64,000 nucleotides of DNA from contig NZ_FOYD01000008.1 in the NCBI RefSeq assembly GCF_900115905.1, forward strand, positions 93,853-157,852. The letters run 5' to 3'. This stretch comes from Halopseudomonas formosensis. Lineage in GTDB: Bacteria > Pseudomonadota > Gammaproteobacteria > Pseudomonadales > Pseudomonadaceae. The notes under the pieces are model-generated. The model saw only the letters and a program-made list of their open reading frames with translations, had not been told where the DNA came from and ran no database searches. The stretch's first letter is position 1; the number at the start of each line of letters is the position of its first letter. Below are positions 24,753-36,082 of this stretch, piece after piece. Both the position numbers and the translations under genes were made by a program.

Positions 24753-26861
24753 GTGAAACCGGTCATCAAACAATTCAAGTTGGGCAATAACACCGTGACC
24801 CTGGAGACCGGCCGCATCGCGCGCCAGGCCTCGGGTGCGGTTCTGGTCAGTATCGATGACGCCGTCAGCGTACTGGTAACCGTGGTCGGTGCCAAGAATG
24901 CCGAGGCCGGTCGTGACTTCTTTCCGCTGTCGGTGCACTACATCGAGAAGACCTACGCGGCAGGCCGTATTCCCGGTGGCTTCTTCAAGCGTGAAGGGCG
25001 TCCCACCGAGAAGGAAACCCTGACCTCCCGCCTGATCGACCGTCCGATCCGTCCGCTGTTCGCCGAAGGCTTCATGAATGAGGTGCAGGTGATCTGTACC
25101 GTGGTCTCCACCGACAAGACCACCGATCCGGACATCGCTGCCATGCTGGGCACCTCCGCTGCACTGGCCATCTCCGGCATTCCCTTCGACGGCCCGATCG
25201 CCGGCGCCCGCGTCGGTTTCGACGACGTGCAGGGTTATGTGCTGAACCCGACCTACGAGCAGCTGAAGACCTCCCGCCTGGACATGGTGGTAGCAGGTAC
25301 CGAGGACGCCGTGCTGATGGTCGAATCCGAGGCCCAGGAGCTGACCGAGGACCAGATGCTGGGTGCGGTACTCTTCGCCCACATGGAATTCCAGCCGGCC
25401 ATCCAGGCCATCAAGGAACTGGCTGCCGAAGCCGGCAAGCCGGCATGGGACTGGCAGCCGGCGCCGGAGAATACCGCGCTGCTGGACGCGATCAAGGCCC
25501 AGTTCGGTGCCGCCATCGCCGAAGCCTACACCATCACCCACAAGCAGTCGCGCTACAACCGTCTGGACGAGCTGCGTGATGCCGCCATCGCCGCCCTGGC
25601 TGGTGAAGAAGAGGGCAAGCCCTCCGCCGGCGCCGTGAAGGACGCCTTCGGCGAGATCGAATACCGCACCGTGCGCCAGAGCATCGTCGACGGCAAGCCG
25701 CGTATCGACGGCCGCGACACCCGTACCGTGCGCCCGCTGAACATCGAAGTCGGTGTGCTGGCCCGTACCCACGGTTCCGCCCTGTTCACCCGTGGCGAAA
25801 CCCAGGCCCTGGTGGTGACTACTCTGGGTACCGCCCGGGACGCGCAGCTGCTCGATACCCTGGAAGGCGAGAAGAAGGACGCCTTCATGTTCCACTACAA
25901 TTTCCCTCCCTATTCGGTAGGCGAGTGTGGACGCATGGGTGGTACCGGTCGCCGTGAAATCGGCCACGGTCGCCTGGCCCGTCGCGGCATCCAGGCCGTG
26001 ATGCCCGACATGGACCAGTTCCCCTACAGCATCCGCGTGGTGTCCGAGATCACCGAGTCCAACGGCTCCAGCTCCATGGCGTCGGTCTGCGGCGCCTCCC
26101 TGGCGCTGATGGATGCCGGTGTGCCGCTGAAGGCGCCGGTAGCGGGTATCGCCATGGGGCTGGTCAAGGAAGGTGACAAGTTCGCCGTACTGACCGACAT
26201 CCTGGGTGACGAGGACCACCTCGGTGATATGGACTTCAAGGTCGCCGGCACCGAGAAGGGTGTTACCGCCCTGCAGATGGACATCAAGATCAAGGGCATC
26301 ACCGAGGAGATCATGGAGCAGGCTCTGCACCAGGCCCACGAAGCCCGCCTGCACATCCTCAAGCAGATGAACGAAGTGCTGCCGGAGTCGCGCAAGGAGC
26401 TCTCCGCCAACGCACCGACCATGATCAGCATGAAGATCGACTCGGACAAGATCCGTGACGTGATCGGCAAGGGTGGCGCAACCATCCGCGGTATCTGCGA
26501 AGAGACCGGCGCCTCCATCGACATCACCGATGACGGCACCGTGAAGATCTTTGCTGCCAGCAAGGATGCCGCCAATGCCGCCAAGGCCCGTGTCGACGCC
26601 ATCACCGCCGAAGCGGAAATCGGCAAGGTCTACACCGGCAAGGTCGAGCGCATCGTCGATTTCGGTGCCTTCGTCAGCATCCTGCCCGGCAAGGACGGTC
26701 TGGTACACATTTCCCAGATCGCCAACCAGCGCATCGAGAAGGTTACCGACGTGCTGCAGGAAGGTCAGGAAGTGAAGGTGCTGGTACTGGACGTGGACAA
26801 CCGCGGTCGTATCAAGCTGTCCATGAAGGACGTGGAAGCGGCCGAAAACAGCGGCGTCTGA
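24753..26861 (+). CDS. pnp: Polyribonucleotide nucleotidyltransferase (PNPase)
   Basis: PNPase is the 3'-5' phosphorolytic exoribonuclease of the RNA degradosome. The 702-residue protein has two RNase PH domains (about 1-140 and 295-530, with KRIVRR-like GRLARRG near 410). They are joined by a helical domain, and followed by a KH domain ([11 protein letters not shown], about 560) and an S1 domain (from about 625). I use GTG 24753, giving [11 protein letters not shown] as in Pseudomonas; the extra 18 upstream codons are not conserved. It ends the nusA-to-pnp cluster and is followed by a strong terminator. Confidence 0.98.
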   Translation: MKPVIKQFKLGNNTVTLETGRIARQASGAVLVSIDDAVSVLVTVVGAKNAEAGRDFFPLSVHYIEKTYAAGRIPGGFFKREGRPTEKETLTSRLIDRPIRPLFAEGFMNEVQVICTVVSTDKTTDPDIAAMLGTSAALAISGIPFDGPIAGARVGFDDVQGYVLNPTYEQLKTSRLDMVVAGTEDAVLMVESEAQELTEDQMLGAVLFAHMEFQPAIQAIKELAAEAGKPAWDWQPAPENTALLDAIKAQFGAAIAEAYTITHKQSRYNRLDELRDAAIAALAGEEEGKPSAGAVKDAFGEIEYRTVRQSIVDGKPRIDGRDTRTVRPLNIEVGVLARTHGSALFTRGETQALVVTTLGTARDAQLLDTLEGEKKDAFMFHYNFPPYSVGECGRMGGTGRREIGHGRLARRGIQAVMPDMDQFPYSIRVVSEITESNGSSSMASVCGASLALMDAGVPLKAPVAGIAMGLVKEGDKFAVLTDILGDEDHLGDMDFKVAGTEKGVTALQMDIKIKGITEEIMEQALHQAHEARLHILKQMNEVLPESRKELSANAPTMISMKIDSDKIRDVIGKGGATIRGICEETGASIDITDDGTVKIFAASKDAANAAKARVDAITAEAEIGKVYTGKVERIVDFGAFVSILPGKDGLVHISQIANQRIEKVTDVLQEGQEVKVLVLDVDNRGRIKLSMKDVEAAENSGV

Positions 26862-26884
26862 TATCCGCAGCTGCAGCCAGCCAA

Positions 26885-26920
26885 CAAAAAACCCGGTGCC
26901 GCAAGGCCCCGGGTTTTTTA
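26885..26920 (+). terminator. Terminator after pnp
   Basis: ACCCGG and GCC pair with GGC and CCGGGT around a GCAA tetraloop, followed by six Ts. An A-run precedes the stem, so it may also serve the convergent minus-strand gene ending at 26931. Confidence 0.92.
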
Positions 26921-26930
26921 TGCCTGGATC

Positions 26931-27404
26931 TCAGCCCGGTCCGGGCTCGTCCTTCGGGTCCGACGCCAATGGCCGTTCCACAGTGGTCTCCGGCTCCAGC
27001 GGCTGCGCCGGGTCGCCGTCCCAGGGCTTGCCGTCCAGCGGCTTGCGGCGGGCCAGCTCGGCCTCGTCGAGACCCTTGCCGGCGCCGATGCGGTTGGCCG
27101 GTACTTCCTCCAGTTCGGTGTCGGCAGCCGGTTCGACGGGGCCCCGCTCCTGGGGCGAGCGAGCGCCGTCATCAGGCATCAGTGTCTCTGGCGCCGCGTC
27201 ATCTGCGGTAGGCCCGTGGCCCGGAATGGCGGCTTCGGTCAGGCCGGCTTCGGCACTCCTGTCCCCGGCTTCATGTCGGGAAGGCACCTCGCCAATGGGG
27301 CCCATGGGGCTGTCAGTGGGGGCGTCCCGGTAGTCCTGTTCAACCTGCCGGCGGGCACTCTCGGTGAGGAATTGCTCATCCGGTTCATGGCGATCTCTGT
27401 TCAT
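26931..27404 (-). CDS. Hydrophilic low-complexity protein, unknown function
   Basis: I do not recognise this 157-residue protein. It is highly charged and rich in Pro, Glu, Asp and Ala, with no hydrophobic segment, and looks intrinsically disordered. A good ribosome site (GGAGG just upstream of ATG 27404) and uninterrupted frame support it as real. It is probably co-transcribed with the upstream glycine-zipper gene (64-bp gap, same strand) and converges on pnp. The C-terminal half has repeated Pro/Glu/Asp clusters. It could be a stress-induced hydrophilin-like protein, but this is a guess. Confidence 0.6.
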   Translation of the reverse strand: MNRDRHEPDEQFLTESARRQVEQDYRDAPTDSPMGPIGEVPSRHEAGDRSAEAGLTEAAIPGHGPTADDAAPETLMPDDGARSPQERGPVEPAADTELEEVPANRIGAGKGLDEAELARRKPLDGKPWDGDPAQPLEPETTVERPLASDPKDEPGPG

Positions 27405-27468
27405 CTTCACCTCCGCATCCAGTTACTTCGGTTGACGTCGATGCGATGCAAAGATTCAGATTTTCGCC

Positions 27469-28038
27469 TCAGATGCGCCGGACCACCGCATGGGGATCGA
27501 AGTCATACCAGTGACCGTCGCGCAGGTCGCCGGTGGTGTGTTCCAGATCCAGGGCGCCGTACCGGCGCAGCACCGCCACGGCCGATTCCCGGGTATCGCC
27601 ATCCACCCGTACCGCAACCAGCACCCCGGGTTCGCGCTCGGTGACCTCCGGCTGCTGCGTGGAGGGCTGGCCGGTCTGTTCGTCCACGTCCGACTCCTCG
27701 TCGGTACTGCTGACCGCCCCGACCAGGGAGCCGGTGTAGGCGCCCACGCCGGCGCCAATGGCGACACCGACCGGACCTATGATCGGCGCCGTGGCCGCGC
27801 CGGCAATGGCGCCGACAGTGGCACCGATCGCACCACCGCGGGCTGCTCCACCGCCGGCATGGCGGGCGCCCGCCGAGCTTTCATCATCTCCCCCTATGGG
27901 GTAGAGATCATGCTGTCCATGGGGATTGAGATAGAAGGCGGCCAGCGCATCCGCTGCAAAGCCGGCCTGACGCAGGGCAGCCAGAGCCTCATCGGCCCTG
28001 TCCTGCAGTTCGAATCGTCCCGCTATGATGTCATGCAT
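27469..28038 (-). CDS. Glycine-zipper domain protein
   Basis: This 189-residue protein has an N-terminal alpha/beta segment (residues 1-35) resembling general-stress ferredoxin-like domains. A long glycine-zipper membrane segment follows (about 58-100, repeated Gly-x3-Gly such as GAIGATVGAIAGAAT and GVAIGAGVGAYTG), then an acidic linker. A second short domain repeats the ferredoxin-like pattern (VLVAVRVDGDTRESAVAVLRRYGA). I start at ATG 28038, 8 bp after AAGG. It is divergent from thpR and upstream of the hydrophilic gene. Function unknown; envelope or osmotic stress is plausible by analogy. Confidence 0.7.
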   Translation of the reverse strand: MHDIIAGRFELQDRADEALAALRQAGFAADALAAFYLNPHGQHDLYPIGGDDESSAGARHAGGGAARGGAIGATVGAIAGAATAPIIGPVGVAIGAGVGAYTGSLVGAVSSTDEESDVDEQTGQPSTQQPEVTEREPGVLVAVRVDGDTRESAVAVLRRYGALDLEHTTGDLRDGHWYDFDPHAVVRRI

Positions 28039-28178
28039 GGGCATCGCCTTGGCAGAGAAGGGTAGTCTGGGCAGCATAGCAACGGAATTTTCGGCAAACC
28101 AAGCGGCAGCCTGGCTCGGGCTTGCCCGCCGCCCCGGTGTGCGGCAGCATCGACTCAACGAAAACGGGAGGACAGAGC

Positions 28179-28718
28179 GTGCAGCGTCTTTTTGTCGGCC
28201 TTGAATTACCCCAGTCCGTAGCCGAACAGCTTGGCCGGGTACGGGTGGAGTATCCCACGGCGCGCTGGCATCCGGCGCAGGCGCTGCACCTGACCCTGTG
28301 CTTTATCGGTGAGGTGGATGCGCAGACCGCCACCGCCATGGCCGGGGCATTGCACGACCTGCCCGATCCGGAGCTGAAGCTGACCATCCGCGGTGTGGGC
28401 TATTTCGGCACCCCGGAGCGGCCCCGAGTGCTGTGGGCAGGGGTGACCGCCGAGGCCGCGCTGATGCAGTTGCAGGAGGAGGTGGAGCAGCGTCTGGTAC
28501 CTGTGGGGCTGGTGCCGGATACCCGTGCCTATCGGCCGCATATCACCCTGGCCAGGGTCCGGCAGGGCGGCGAGCCGTTACGGGCGTTTCTTGAAGGTCA
28601 CGCGGATCTGGCGTTGCCCCCCTTCGCGGTGGACCACCTGAGTCTGTATGTCAGCCGTGGGGGAGAGGGTGGCGTACGCTATGAGGTGATCGAGCGCTTC
28701 AGCTGGCTGAAGCGCTGA
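28179..28718 (+). CDS. thpR: RNA 2',3'-cyclic phosphodiesterase ThpR
   Basis: ThpR is a 2H-family phosphoesterase that opens 2',3'-cyclic phosphates on RNA (formerly LigT). The 179-residue protein has both catalytic HxT motifs: HLTLCFIG near residue 39 and HITLARVR near 125. I start at GTG 28179 because GGGAGGA is well placed upstream and the product then begins MQRLFVGLEL, the family N-terminus. It stands alone, convergent with the thiolase gene 12 bp away. Confidence 0.92.
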   Translation: MQRLFVGLELPQSVAEQLGRVRVEYPTARWHPAQALHLTLCFIGEVDAQTATAMAGALHDLPDPELKLTIRGVGYFGTPERPRVLWAGVTAEAALMQLQEEVEQRLVPVGLVPDTRAYRPHITLARVRQGGEPLRAFLEGHADLALPPFAVDHLSLYVSRGGEGGVRYEVIERFSWLKR

Positions 28719-28730
28719 TCAAGCGCTGGG

Positions 28731-29912
<1,182 letters not shown>

Positions 29913-29986
29913 GGCGAACTTCCTCGAAGCAATCTGACGAAGCGGCAAGAATAGAGGCCACGCCCGGGTTGGACAACCATATTTAC

Positions 29987-31930
29987 TCAGCTGCCCCTGT
30001 TGAGACGGTTCTCGATCAGGCTGTCGACCACCGAGGGATCGGCCAGGGTGGAGGTGTCACCGAGATTGTCCAGCTCGTCGCAGGCAATCTTGCGCAGGAT
30101 GCGGCGCATGATCTTGCCGGAGCGGGTCTTCGGCAGTCCGCTGGTAACCTGAATGTAGTCCGGCCGGGCGAAGGCACCCACCTGCTCGCTGACCGCCACC
30201 TTGAGCTGGGCGAGAATATCCTCGGTCAGGGTGACGCCCTGCATCGGCATGACATAGGCGTAGATGGCCTGGCCCTTGATATCGTGCGGACAGCCGACCA
30301 CGGCGGCCTCGGCTACCCAGTCGTTGAGGACCAGGGCGCTTTCCACTTCCGCAGTACCGATGCGGTGGCCCGAGATGTTCAACACGTCATCAACCCGACC
30401 GGTGATCCAGTAGTCGCCATCGGCATCCCGACGCGCACCGTCCCCGGTGAAATAGACGCCCTTGTAGGTACTGAAGTAGGTTTCCACCAGGCGCTGGTGG
30501 TCACCGTACACGGTACGGATCTGGCTCGGCCAGGATTGCTTGATCACCAGGTTGCCATCGGCGGGACCTTCGAGTTCGTTGCCATCGTTGTCTACCAGTG
30601 CCGGGACCACACCGAACAGCGGGCGCATGGCGGCGCCGGGCTTGAGGTCGCAGGCGCCGGGCAGCGGGGCGATCAGGATGGAGCCGGTCTCGGTCTGCCA
30701 CCAGGTATCGACAATCGGGCAGCGACGCTGGCCAACGACCTGGTAGTACCATTCCCATACCTCGGGGTTGATCGGCTCGCCGACACTGCCGAGCAGGCGC
30801 AGGGACTGGCGCGAAGAATTCTTGAGCGGCTCTTCGCCCAGTGCCATCAGGGCGCGGATGGCGGTGGGCGCGGTGTAGAAGACATTGACCTTGTGCTTGT
30901 CGATCACCTGCCAGCAACGGGAGGCGTCCGGGTAGGTCGGCACGCCCTCGAACATCAGGGTGGTGGCGCCATTGCACAGCGGGCCGTAGACGATGTAGGA
31001 GTGGCCGGTGACCCAGCCCACGTCAGCGGTGCACCAGTAGACCTCGCCCTCCTGGTAGTCGAAAACGTAATGATGGGTCAGTGCCGTGCTGACCAGGTAG
31101 CCGCCGGTGGTGTGCAGCACGCCCTTGGGCTTGCCGGTGGAACCCGAGGTATAGAGGATGAACAGGGGGTCTTCGCTGTCCATCGGTTCGGGGGCGCAGT
31201 CTGCGCTGACCTGGGCGCAGGCTTCGTGATACCAGATATCCCGCTGCTCGACCCAGCCGATGTCGGCGCCGGTACGTCTGACCACCAGCACACTGTGCAC
31301 ATCCGGACAGCTGGCCAGCGCCTTGTCGACGTTCTGCTTCAGCGGCACCCGCCGTCCGCCCCGTACGCCCTCGTCGGCGGTGATCACCAGTTCGCACTCG
31401 GCGTTGAGGATACGGTCACGCAGCGCGTCGGGGGAGAACCCGCCGAACACCACCGAGTGGATGGCGCCAATGCGGCTGCAGGCGAGCATGGCGAAGGCCG
31501 CTTCGGGGATCATGGGCATGTAGATGCACACCCGGTCGCCCTTGCTGACGCCGCGTTGCTTGAGCACGTTGGCCAGACGGCAGACTTCCTCGTGCAGCTG
31601 ACGGTAGGTGATGTGGCGTGAGTCGGCGGGGTCGTCGCCCTCCCAGATGATGGCGGTCTGGTTGGCGCGTTTCTTCAGGTGGCGATCAATGCAGTTGACG
31701 CTCACGTTGAGCTTGGCGTCGATGAACCAGGCGGCTTCGCCCGTTTCCATGTTGCTTTCGTGAACCTTGCTCCAGGGCTGCATCCATTCCACAAAGCGGT
31801 TGGCCTGCTCAGCCCAGAACATATCCGGTTGCTCGATGGACTGACGGTACATGCGCTCGTAACCGTCACGATCCAGATGGGTTCTGTAGAGCGGATTCTC
31901 GGATACCTTGTGGTTCTGAATCTTGTACAT
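29987..31930 (-). CDS. acs: Acetyl-CoA synthetase
   Basis: Acs activates acetate with ATP and CoA to acetyl-CoA for growth on acetate, ethanol or fatty-acid products. The 647-residue AMP-forming enzyme has the P-loop [11 protein letters not shown] near residue 263 and WWQTETG near 413. The C-terminal [12 protein letters not shown] carries the acetylation-regulated Lys at about 606. ATG 31930 has an AGGAAG site. An A-rich Hfq/Crc motif lies directly upstream of the ribosome site, and a 16-bp palindrome lies further up, suggesting carbon-catabolite and transcriptional control. Confidence 0.96.
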   Translation of the reverse strand: MYKIQNHKVSENPLYRTHLDRDGYERMYRQSIEQPDMFWAEQANRFVEWMQPWSKVHESNMETGEAAWFIDAKLNVSVNCIDRHLKKRANQTAIIWEGDDPADSRHITYRQLHEEVCRLANVLKQRGVSKGDRVCIYMPMIPEAAFAMLACSRIGAIHSVVFGGFSPDALRDRILNAECELVITADEGVRGGRRVPLKQNVDKALASCPDVHSVLVVRRTGADIGWVEQRDIWYHEACAQVSADCAPEPMDSEDPLFILYTSGSTGKPKGVLHTTGGYLVSTALTHHYVFDYQEGEVYWCTADVGWVTGHSYIVYGPLCNGATTLMFEGVPTYPDASRCWQVIDKHKVNVFYTAPTAIRALMALGEEPLKNSSRQSLRLLGSVGEPINPEVWEWYYQVVGQRRCPIVDTWWQTETGSILIAPLPGACDLKPGAAMRPLFGVVPALVDNDGNELEGPADGNLVIKQSWPSQIRTVYGDHQRLVETYFSTYKGVYFTGDGARRDADGDYWITGRVDDVLNISGHRIGTAEVESALVLNDWVAEAAVVGCPHDIKGQAIYAYVMPMQGVTLTEDILAQLKVAVSEQVGAFARPDYIQVTSGLPKTRSGKIMRRILRKIACDELDNLGDTSTLADPSVVDSLIENRLNRGS

Positions 31931-31945
31931 GGATCTTCCTCGATA

Positions 31946-31953
31946 TTGTTATT
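31946..31953 (-). promoter_or_regulatory. Hfq/Crc (CA) motif upstream of acs ribosome site
   Basis: On the minus strand ACAATAACAATA contains AATAACAA (31953 down to 31946), a perfect AANAANAA unit, a few bases before the GAGGAAG ribosome site of acs. This is the usual location for Crc/Hfq translational repression. The motif is seen; its role is inferred. Confidence 0.6.
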
Positions 31954-31978
31954 GTCGCGCTCGGCGGCCTGAGGTTAT

Positions 31979-31994
31979 ACAGCGCAAGCGCTGT
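31979..31994 (-). promoter_or_regulatory. Palindromic operator candidate upstream of acs
   Basis: ACAGCGC-AA-GCGCTGT is a perfect 16-bp palindrome 49-64 bp upstream of acs. On the minus strand it overlaps a TATAAC -10-like box. It could be the site of a dimeric regulator of acetate genes; which one is unknown. Confidence 0.4.
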
Positions 31995-32073
31995 GCACAT
32001 CCCAAGATTTGACTAGAAGCGGGTGCAATACAACCCTGCTTTGGTCGGATACGACGGGGTACTGCTGATGGAT

Positions 32074-32097
32074 CGACCGGTTGCTGCCAACCGGTCG
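32074..32097 (-). terminator. Hairpin after panC
   Basis: CGACCGGTT (32074-32082) pairs perfectly with AACCGGTCG (32089-32097), 10 bp past the panC stop. No U-run follows, so it may be a weak terminator or 3'-end stabiliser of the panBC mRNA. Confidence 0.5.
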
Positions 32098-32106
32098 CCA
32101 CCGGAT

Positions 32107-32958
32107 TCAGCCCAGCGTGCAGCGCAGGTTGTCGATCAGGCGGGTGCGGCCGAGGAAGGCTGCCACAAGAATGGTGATGTCGCGGCTGTGTTCATCCGCC
32201 GGTTGCAGGGTAGTGGTGTCGCGCAGCTCCAGATAATCGGGACGGAAGCCGGCCCGCTGCAGCTGCTGACGGGCCTCTTCAAGCAGTGTGTCGAAGTCCC
32301 GGCGCCCGGCCAGCAGCTGGCCGGCCAGCTGCTGCAGCGTCTGGTACAGCTGCGGCGCGACGCGGCGCTCGTTCTCGTCCAGATAGCCATTGCGCGAGGA
32401 CAGCGCCAGACCATCGGCGGCGCGGACGATGGGCGCGCCCATGATCTGGACCGGCAGGCACAGATCCAGTGCCATCTTGCGGATCACCGCCAGCTGCTGG
32501 AAGTCCTTCTCGCCGAACACGGCCACGTCCGGCTGAACCATGTTCAGCAGCTTGGTCACCACAGTGGCCACCCCGTCGAAATGCCCCGGACGACTGGCGC
32601 CGCACAGACCGTCGGATACCACCGGCACGCTGACCAGGGTATGGCCTTGCATGCCTTCGGGGTACATCTCGTTGACGCTGGGGGCGAATACCGTATGGGC
32701 TCCGGCATCCAGCAGGCGACGCTGATCCTCGGCGAGGGTGCGCGGGTAGCTGTCCAGATCCTCGTTCGGCCCGAACTGCAGCGGATTGACGAAGATACTG
32801 ACCACCACATGGTCGGTGCGCTGCAGGGCCATTTCCACCAGGGCAATATGGCCCTCATGCAGGTTGCCCATAGTGGGTACCAGCCCGATGCGCTTGCCTT
32901 CCTGACGCGCCCGCGCCAGGGCTGCCCGCAACTGCGCGACCGTATGTACTGTATTCAT
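32107..32958 (-). CDS. panC: Pantothenate synthetase PanC
   Basis: PanC joins pantoate and beta-alanine with ATP to make pantothenate, the precursor of CoA. The 283-residue protein has the nucleotidyltransferase HxGH-type motif in [12 protein letters not shown] (about residues 26-37), NPLQFG, and the KMSK-like [10 protein letters not shown] near 180. I use ATG 32958, the family N-terminus [11 protein letters not shown]; it lies 4 bp after the panB stop. No panD is present in this window. Confidence 0.97.
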   Translation of the reverse strand: MNTVHTVAQLRAALARARQEGKRIGLVPTMGNLHEGHIALVEMALQRTDHVVVSIFVNPLQFGPNEDLDSYPRTLAEDQRRLLDAGAHTVFAPSVNEMYPEGMQGHTLVSVPVVSDGLCGASRPGHFDGVATVVTKLLNMVQPDVAVFGEKDFQQLAVIRKMALDLCLPVQIMGAPIVRAADGLALSSRNGYLDENERRVAPQLYQTLQQLAGQLLAGRRDFDTLLEEARQQLQRAGFRPDYLELRDTTTLQPADEHSRDITILVAAFLGRTRLIDNLRCTLG

Positions 32959-32962
32959 GCTT

Positions 32963-33757
32963 TCAGAACTCGTGTTCGGCGGAGGGGAACTCGACTGCCT
33001 TGACCGCCCTGACATAGGCGGCGATGGCCGAAGGGATATCAGCCTGGCCAGCCATGAAATTCTTCACGAAACGGGGCAGGCGACCGGTAATCGACAGGCC
33101 GAGCATGTCGTGCACCACCAGAACCTGGCCATCGGTGCCGCTGCCGGCACCGATACCGATAACCGGAATATTCACCGCCTCGGTAATGGTACGCGCCAGC
33201 TCACTGGGTACGCATTCCAGCAGCAGCAGGGCTGCGCCGGCGGCCTCCAGTGCACGGGCGTCCTCCAGCATGGCGCGGGCCTGGTCTTCCTCGCGGCCCT
33301 GGACCTTGTAGCCGCCCAGTACGTTGACCGTCTGCGGAGTCAGTCCCATGTGCGCGCACACCGGAATGCCGTTACGCGTCAGGGTGGTAATGATGTCGGC
33401 CAGCCAGCGGCCGCCTTCCAGCTTGACCACATGGGCGCCGGCCTGCATCAGCCGGGCACTGTTGCCCAGTGCCTGCTCGAGGGTGGCGTAGGACATGAAG
33501 GGCAGGTCCGCCATGATCAGGGAGCCGCGGTTGCCCCGGCTCACGGCCGCCGTGTGATAGGCCATGTCCTCCACCGTCACCGGCAGTGTGCTGTCATGGC
33601 CCTGCAGTACCATTCCCAGGGAGTCACCGATCAGCAATACCTCGACCCCGGCCGTGCTTTCCAGATGGGCGAAGGTGGCATCGTAGGCAGTCAGACAGGT
33701 GAACTTCTCCCCGGACTGCTTGAGCTTGTTGAGGGTGGTCAGGGTAATGTCAGACAT
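32963..33757 (-). CDS. panB: 3-methyl-2-oxobutanoate hydroxymethyltransferase PanB
   Basis: PanB transfers a hydroxymethyl group from methylene-THF to 2-oxoisovalerate, making ketopantoate, the first step of pantothenate synthesis. The 264-residue TIM-barrel protein has the metal and substrate motifs [25 protein letters not shown] and VKLEGG. It is upstream of and coupled to panC. Its substrate 2-oxoisovalerate comes from the IlvIHC branch, whose genes are also in this window (59161-62442). Confidence 0.97.
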   Translation of the reverse strand: MSDITLTTLNKLKQSGEKFTCLTAYDATFAHLESTAGVEVLLIGDSLGMVLQGHDSTLPVTVEDMAYHTAAVSRGNRGSLIMADLPFMSYATLEQALGNSARLMQAGAHVVKLEGGRWLADIITTLTRNGIPVCAHMGLTPQTVNVLGGYKVQGREEDQARAMLEDARALEAAGAALLLLECVPSELARTITEAVNIPVIGIGAGSGTDGQVLVVHDMLGLSITGRLPRFVKNFMAGQADIPSAIAAYVRAVKAVEFPSAEHEF

Positions 33758-33905
33758 GGCAGATTCCAGTAATTCGGCCTTCTACAGGCAACATGGCTGT
33801 GATCGCCAGACAGGCGTGCTGACTGACGTTCCGGCTGCCGGGGCCCCTTGCGGCCTCGACAGTATAGTCTTCCTGACTTGAACAATGGTGCTCCACAATC
33901 ATGAT

Positions 33906-34406
33906 TCAGGCCCGGCCGGCGGTTCCGCAAAGGCGTTCCAGACCGGTATCGGGACAGTGCTGCAGCAGGGACTGCAACGGTGTTCCGTCGGGCATGATCA
34001 GATCCGCCGTCAATTCTGCCAGCGGATAAAGGACAAAGGAACGGGCGTGCATATGATAATGCGGGACCTGCAATCGGGAGGTGTCGATCTGCCTGTCCCC
34101 GTACAGCAGGATGTCCAGATCGAGCACGCGCGGGCCCCAGCGTTCGGCCTTGCGTACCCGGCCGGCCTGCAGCTCGATATCCTGCAGCGCATCCAGCAGG
34201 GATTCGGGCTCCAGCTCGGTCTCCAGCAGCGCCACCGCATTGATGAAGGCAGGCTGGTCCTGCGGCCCCAGCGGGGCACTGCGGTACAGCGAGGAATGGT
34301 CCAGCAGTCGGGTCTGCGGCAGGGCGGCCAAGGCCGTCAGCGCGCGGGTGACCTGAGCCACCGGGTCAGCCTGATTGCTGCCCAGGGCAATATAGCAATG
34401 GGGCAT
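33906..34406 (-). CDS. folK: HPPK, hydroxymethyl-dihydropterin pyrophosphokinase FolK
   Basis: FolK transfers pyrophosphate from ATP to hydroxymethyl-dihydropterin, giving the FolP substrate. The 166-residue protein shows the family motifs YIALGSNQADP (N-terminus), the substrate segment QPAFINAV, and RWGPRVLDLDILLYG with the paired Asp residues binding magnesium. Its ATG overlaps the pcnB stop as TGATG. The pcnB-folK-panB-panC order is standard in Pseudomonas. Confidence 0.97.
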   Translation of the reverse strand: MPHCYIALGSNQADPVAQVTRALTALAALPQTRLLDHSSLYRSAPLGPQDQPAFINAVALLETELEPESLLDALQDIELQAGRVRKAERWGPRVLDLDILLYGDRQIDTSRLQVPHYHMHARSFVLYPLAELTADLIMPDGTPLQSLLQHCPDTGLERLCGTAGRA

Positions 34407-35776
34407 CAGGAGGCCGCTCCACTCCGTGGTTTGCGTTTGCGCGGCGCTCTGGAGCGCTTGCGCGGTGCATCACCGGCGCTGAGTTGCTGGATCATGCGCC
34501 GACGGTGTTCCGGGGAGGCATCCTGATACTCGGTCCACCACTGGCCCAAACCATGGGTCTGCTCGCCGGCGGCCTCGCGCAGCAGCAGGAAATCATAGGC
34601 GGCGCGGAAGCGCGGATGTTCGAGCAACTGGTCGGCGCGACGGCCCTGGCGCCGTTCCAGACGCGGTTGCAGGTCCCAGATCTCGCGCAGCGGTACGCTG
34701 AAACGCTTGGGAATGGCGGTGTGGCGGCACTGTTCGATCAGCACGTCGTGCGCGGCCTGTTGCTGGGCGGGGATCAGCGCAATGCCCTGGTTTTCCAGTT
34801 CCCGGGTGCGTTGAGGCAAAGCCGGCCACAACAGCGCGGCAAACAGGAACGCCGGAGTAACCGGACGCCCCTCGTTGATACGCTGGTCGGTATTGCGCAG
34901 GGCCTGGCGTATCAGCTTCAGGGTGTACTCCGGCTGCTCGTCGATGGCCTCGTCGGTATCCGGGAACAGGGGGGCGAACAGGTCATATTCCAGCAGCAGA
35001 TCGAAGGTGCGTTCGCCCTTGCCGCCGAGGAACAGCTTGAGCACTTCGTCGAACAGGCGGGCCGCCGGAATGTCATACAGCAGCTCCGCCAGCTCGGCGA
35101 TGGGAGCGGCGGTGTGGGGCTCTATTTCGAAGTCCAGCTTGGCAGCGAAGCGTACCGCCCGCAGCATGCGCACCGGATCTTCCTGGTAGCGCTGAACCGG
35201 GTTGCCGATCAGCCGCACCCGCTGGTTGCGGATGTCCTGTACGCCATTCACATAGTCATGGATGGTGCCGCGGGTGACGTCGTAGTACAGGGCGTTGATG
35301 GTGAAGTCGCGGCGCTGGGCATCATCCTCGAGGCTGCCATAGACGTTATCGCGCAGCAGGCGCCCGGACTCGCTCTGCAGTGACTGGTCGCGGCCTGCAT
35401 CCTGATCCTCGGAATGCCCGGCGCGGAAGGTGGCCACCTCGATGATCTCGCGACCGAAGAATACATGGGCCAGCTTGAAGCGCCGACCGATCAGCCGGCT
35501 GTTGCGGAAAGTGGCGCGAACCTGTTCCGGGGTGGCACTGGTTGCCACGTCGTAATCCTTCGGGTCCAGGTCCAGCAGCAGGTCGCGTACACAGCCGCCG
35601 ACTACGAAGGCCTGGTAGCCGGCCTGCTGCAGCCGTTCCACCACGGTGACCGCGTTGCGGCTGATCTGGTTGCGCTTGAGGGAGTGCTGGCTGGCCGGGA
35701 TAACGGCAGGCGTAGTACGCCTGTGGGCGGGCCGCCCGAAGGGAGAGGGTAGTCTTTTCAGTAACTTGCGAATCAT
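34406..35776 (-). CDS. pcnB: Poly(A) polymerase I PcnB
   Basis: PcnB adds 3' poly(A) tails that promote RNA decay. The 456-residue protein has the nucleotidyltransferase motif VGGCVRDLLL with the following DYDVAT catalytic aspartate (about residues 60-80). RNA-binding domains follow, and a basic Arg/Lys-rich C-terminal tail (RKRSRAPRKRKPRSG). I chose ATG 35776 (MIRKLLKRLPSPFG), which matches family length; a longer in-frame start at 35866 adds 30 residues without a ribosome site. It is downstream of cbrB and the crcZ region. Confidence 0.95.
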   Translation of the reverse strand: MIRKLLKRLPSPFGRPAHRRTTPAVIPASQHSLKRNQISRNAVTVVERLQQAGYQAFVVGGCVRDLLLDLDPKDYDVATSATPEQVRATFRNSRLIGRRFKLAHVFFGREIIEVATFRAGHSEDQDAGRDQSLQSESGRLLRDNVYGSLEDDAQRRDFTINALYYDVTRGTIHDYVNGVQDIRNQRVRLIGNPVQRYQEDPVRMLRAVRFAAKLDFEIEPHTAAPIAELAELLYDIPAARLFDEVLKLFLGGKGERTFDLLLEYDLFAPLFPDTDEAIDEQPEYTLKLIRQALRNTDQRINEGRPVTPAFLFAALLWPALPQRTRELENQGIALIPAQQQAAHDVLIEQCRHTAIPKRFSVPLREIWDLQPRLERRQGRRADQLLEHPRFRAAYDFLLLREAAGEQTHGLGQWWTEYQDASPEHRRRMIQQLSAGDAPRKRSRAPRKRKPRSGAAS

Positions 35777-36082
35777 ATGAGTGGGTAGTCCACCGGCGTT
35801 TCCAGCCCGGGCCTCCAGCCTTCGGGTATGACGGTCAGGGCGCAGGGTTTGTTTGCTCAGGCGCATCTACTTGCGCAAATGCCGCGTCGCTGGGGCCGCG
35901 AGGTGCCGGGGCCGCAAAAGAGCTGACGTTAACATGCATGTCGGTCGCGGGCAAAGCATCGCGGGGCTGCATGTTCGGATTCAAGTAGTGTGTCTGAATG
36001 ACAGGATGGACATTCTAGCGCGAATACGGCGCGAAGAGTAACAAATGGCAGGAAATCGAAGCGGGAAGGGATTGCGGGAGGA
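35777..36082 (-). other. Gap between crcZ terminator and pcnB
   Basis: This 306-bp stretch has no convincing coding sequence. A possible minus-strand promoter (TAGAAT at 36012-36017 with a weak TTACTC 18 bp upstream) could drive pcnB. The rest looks like plain leader. Confidence 0.4.

Noticed and set aside
26931..28038. Toxin-antitoxin or phage-defence pair
   Set aside because: Neither protein shows a nuclease, kinase, acetyltransferase or DNA-binding motif. One is disordered and the other is a glycine-zipper membrane protein.
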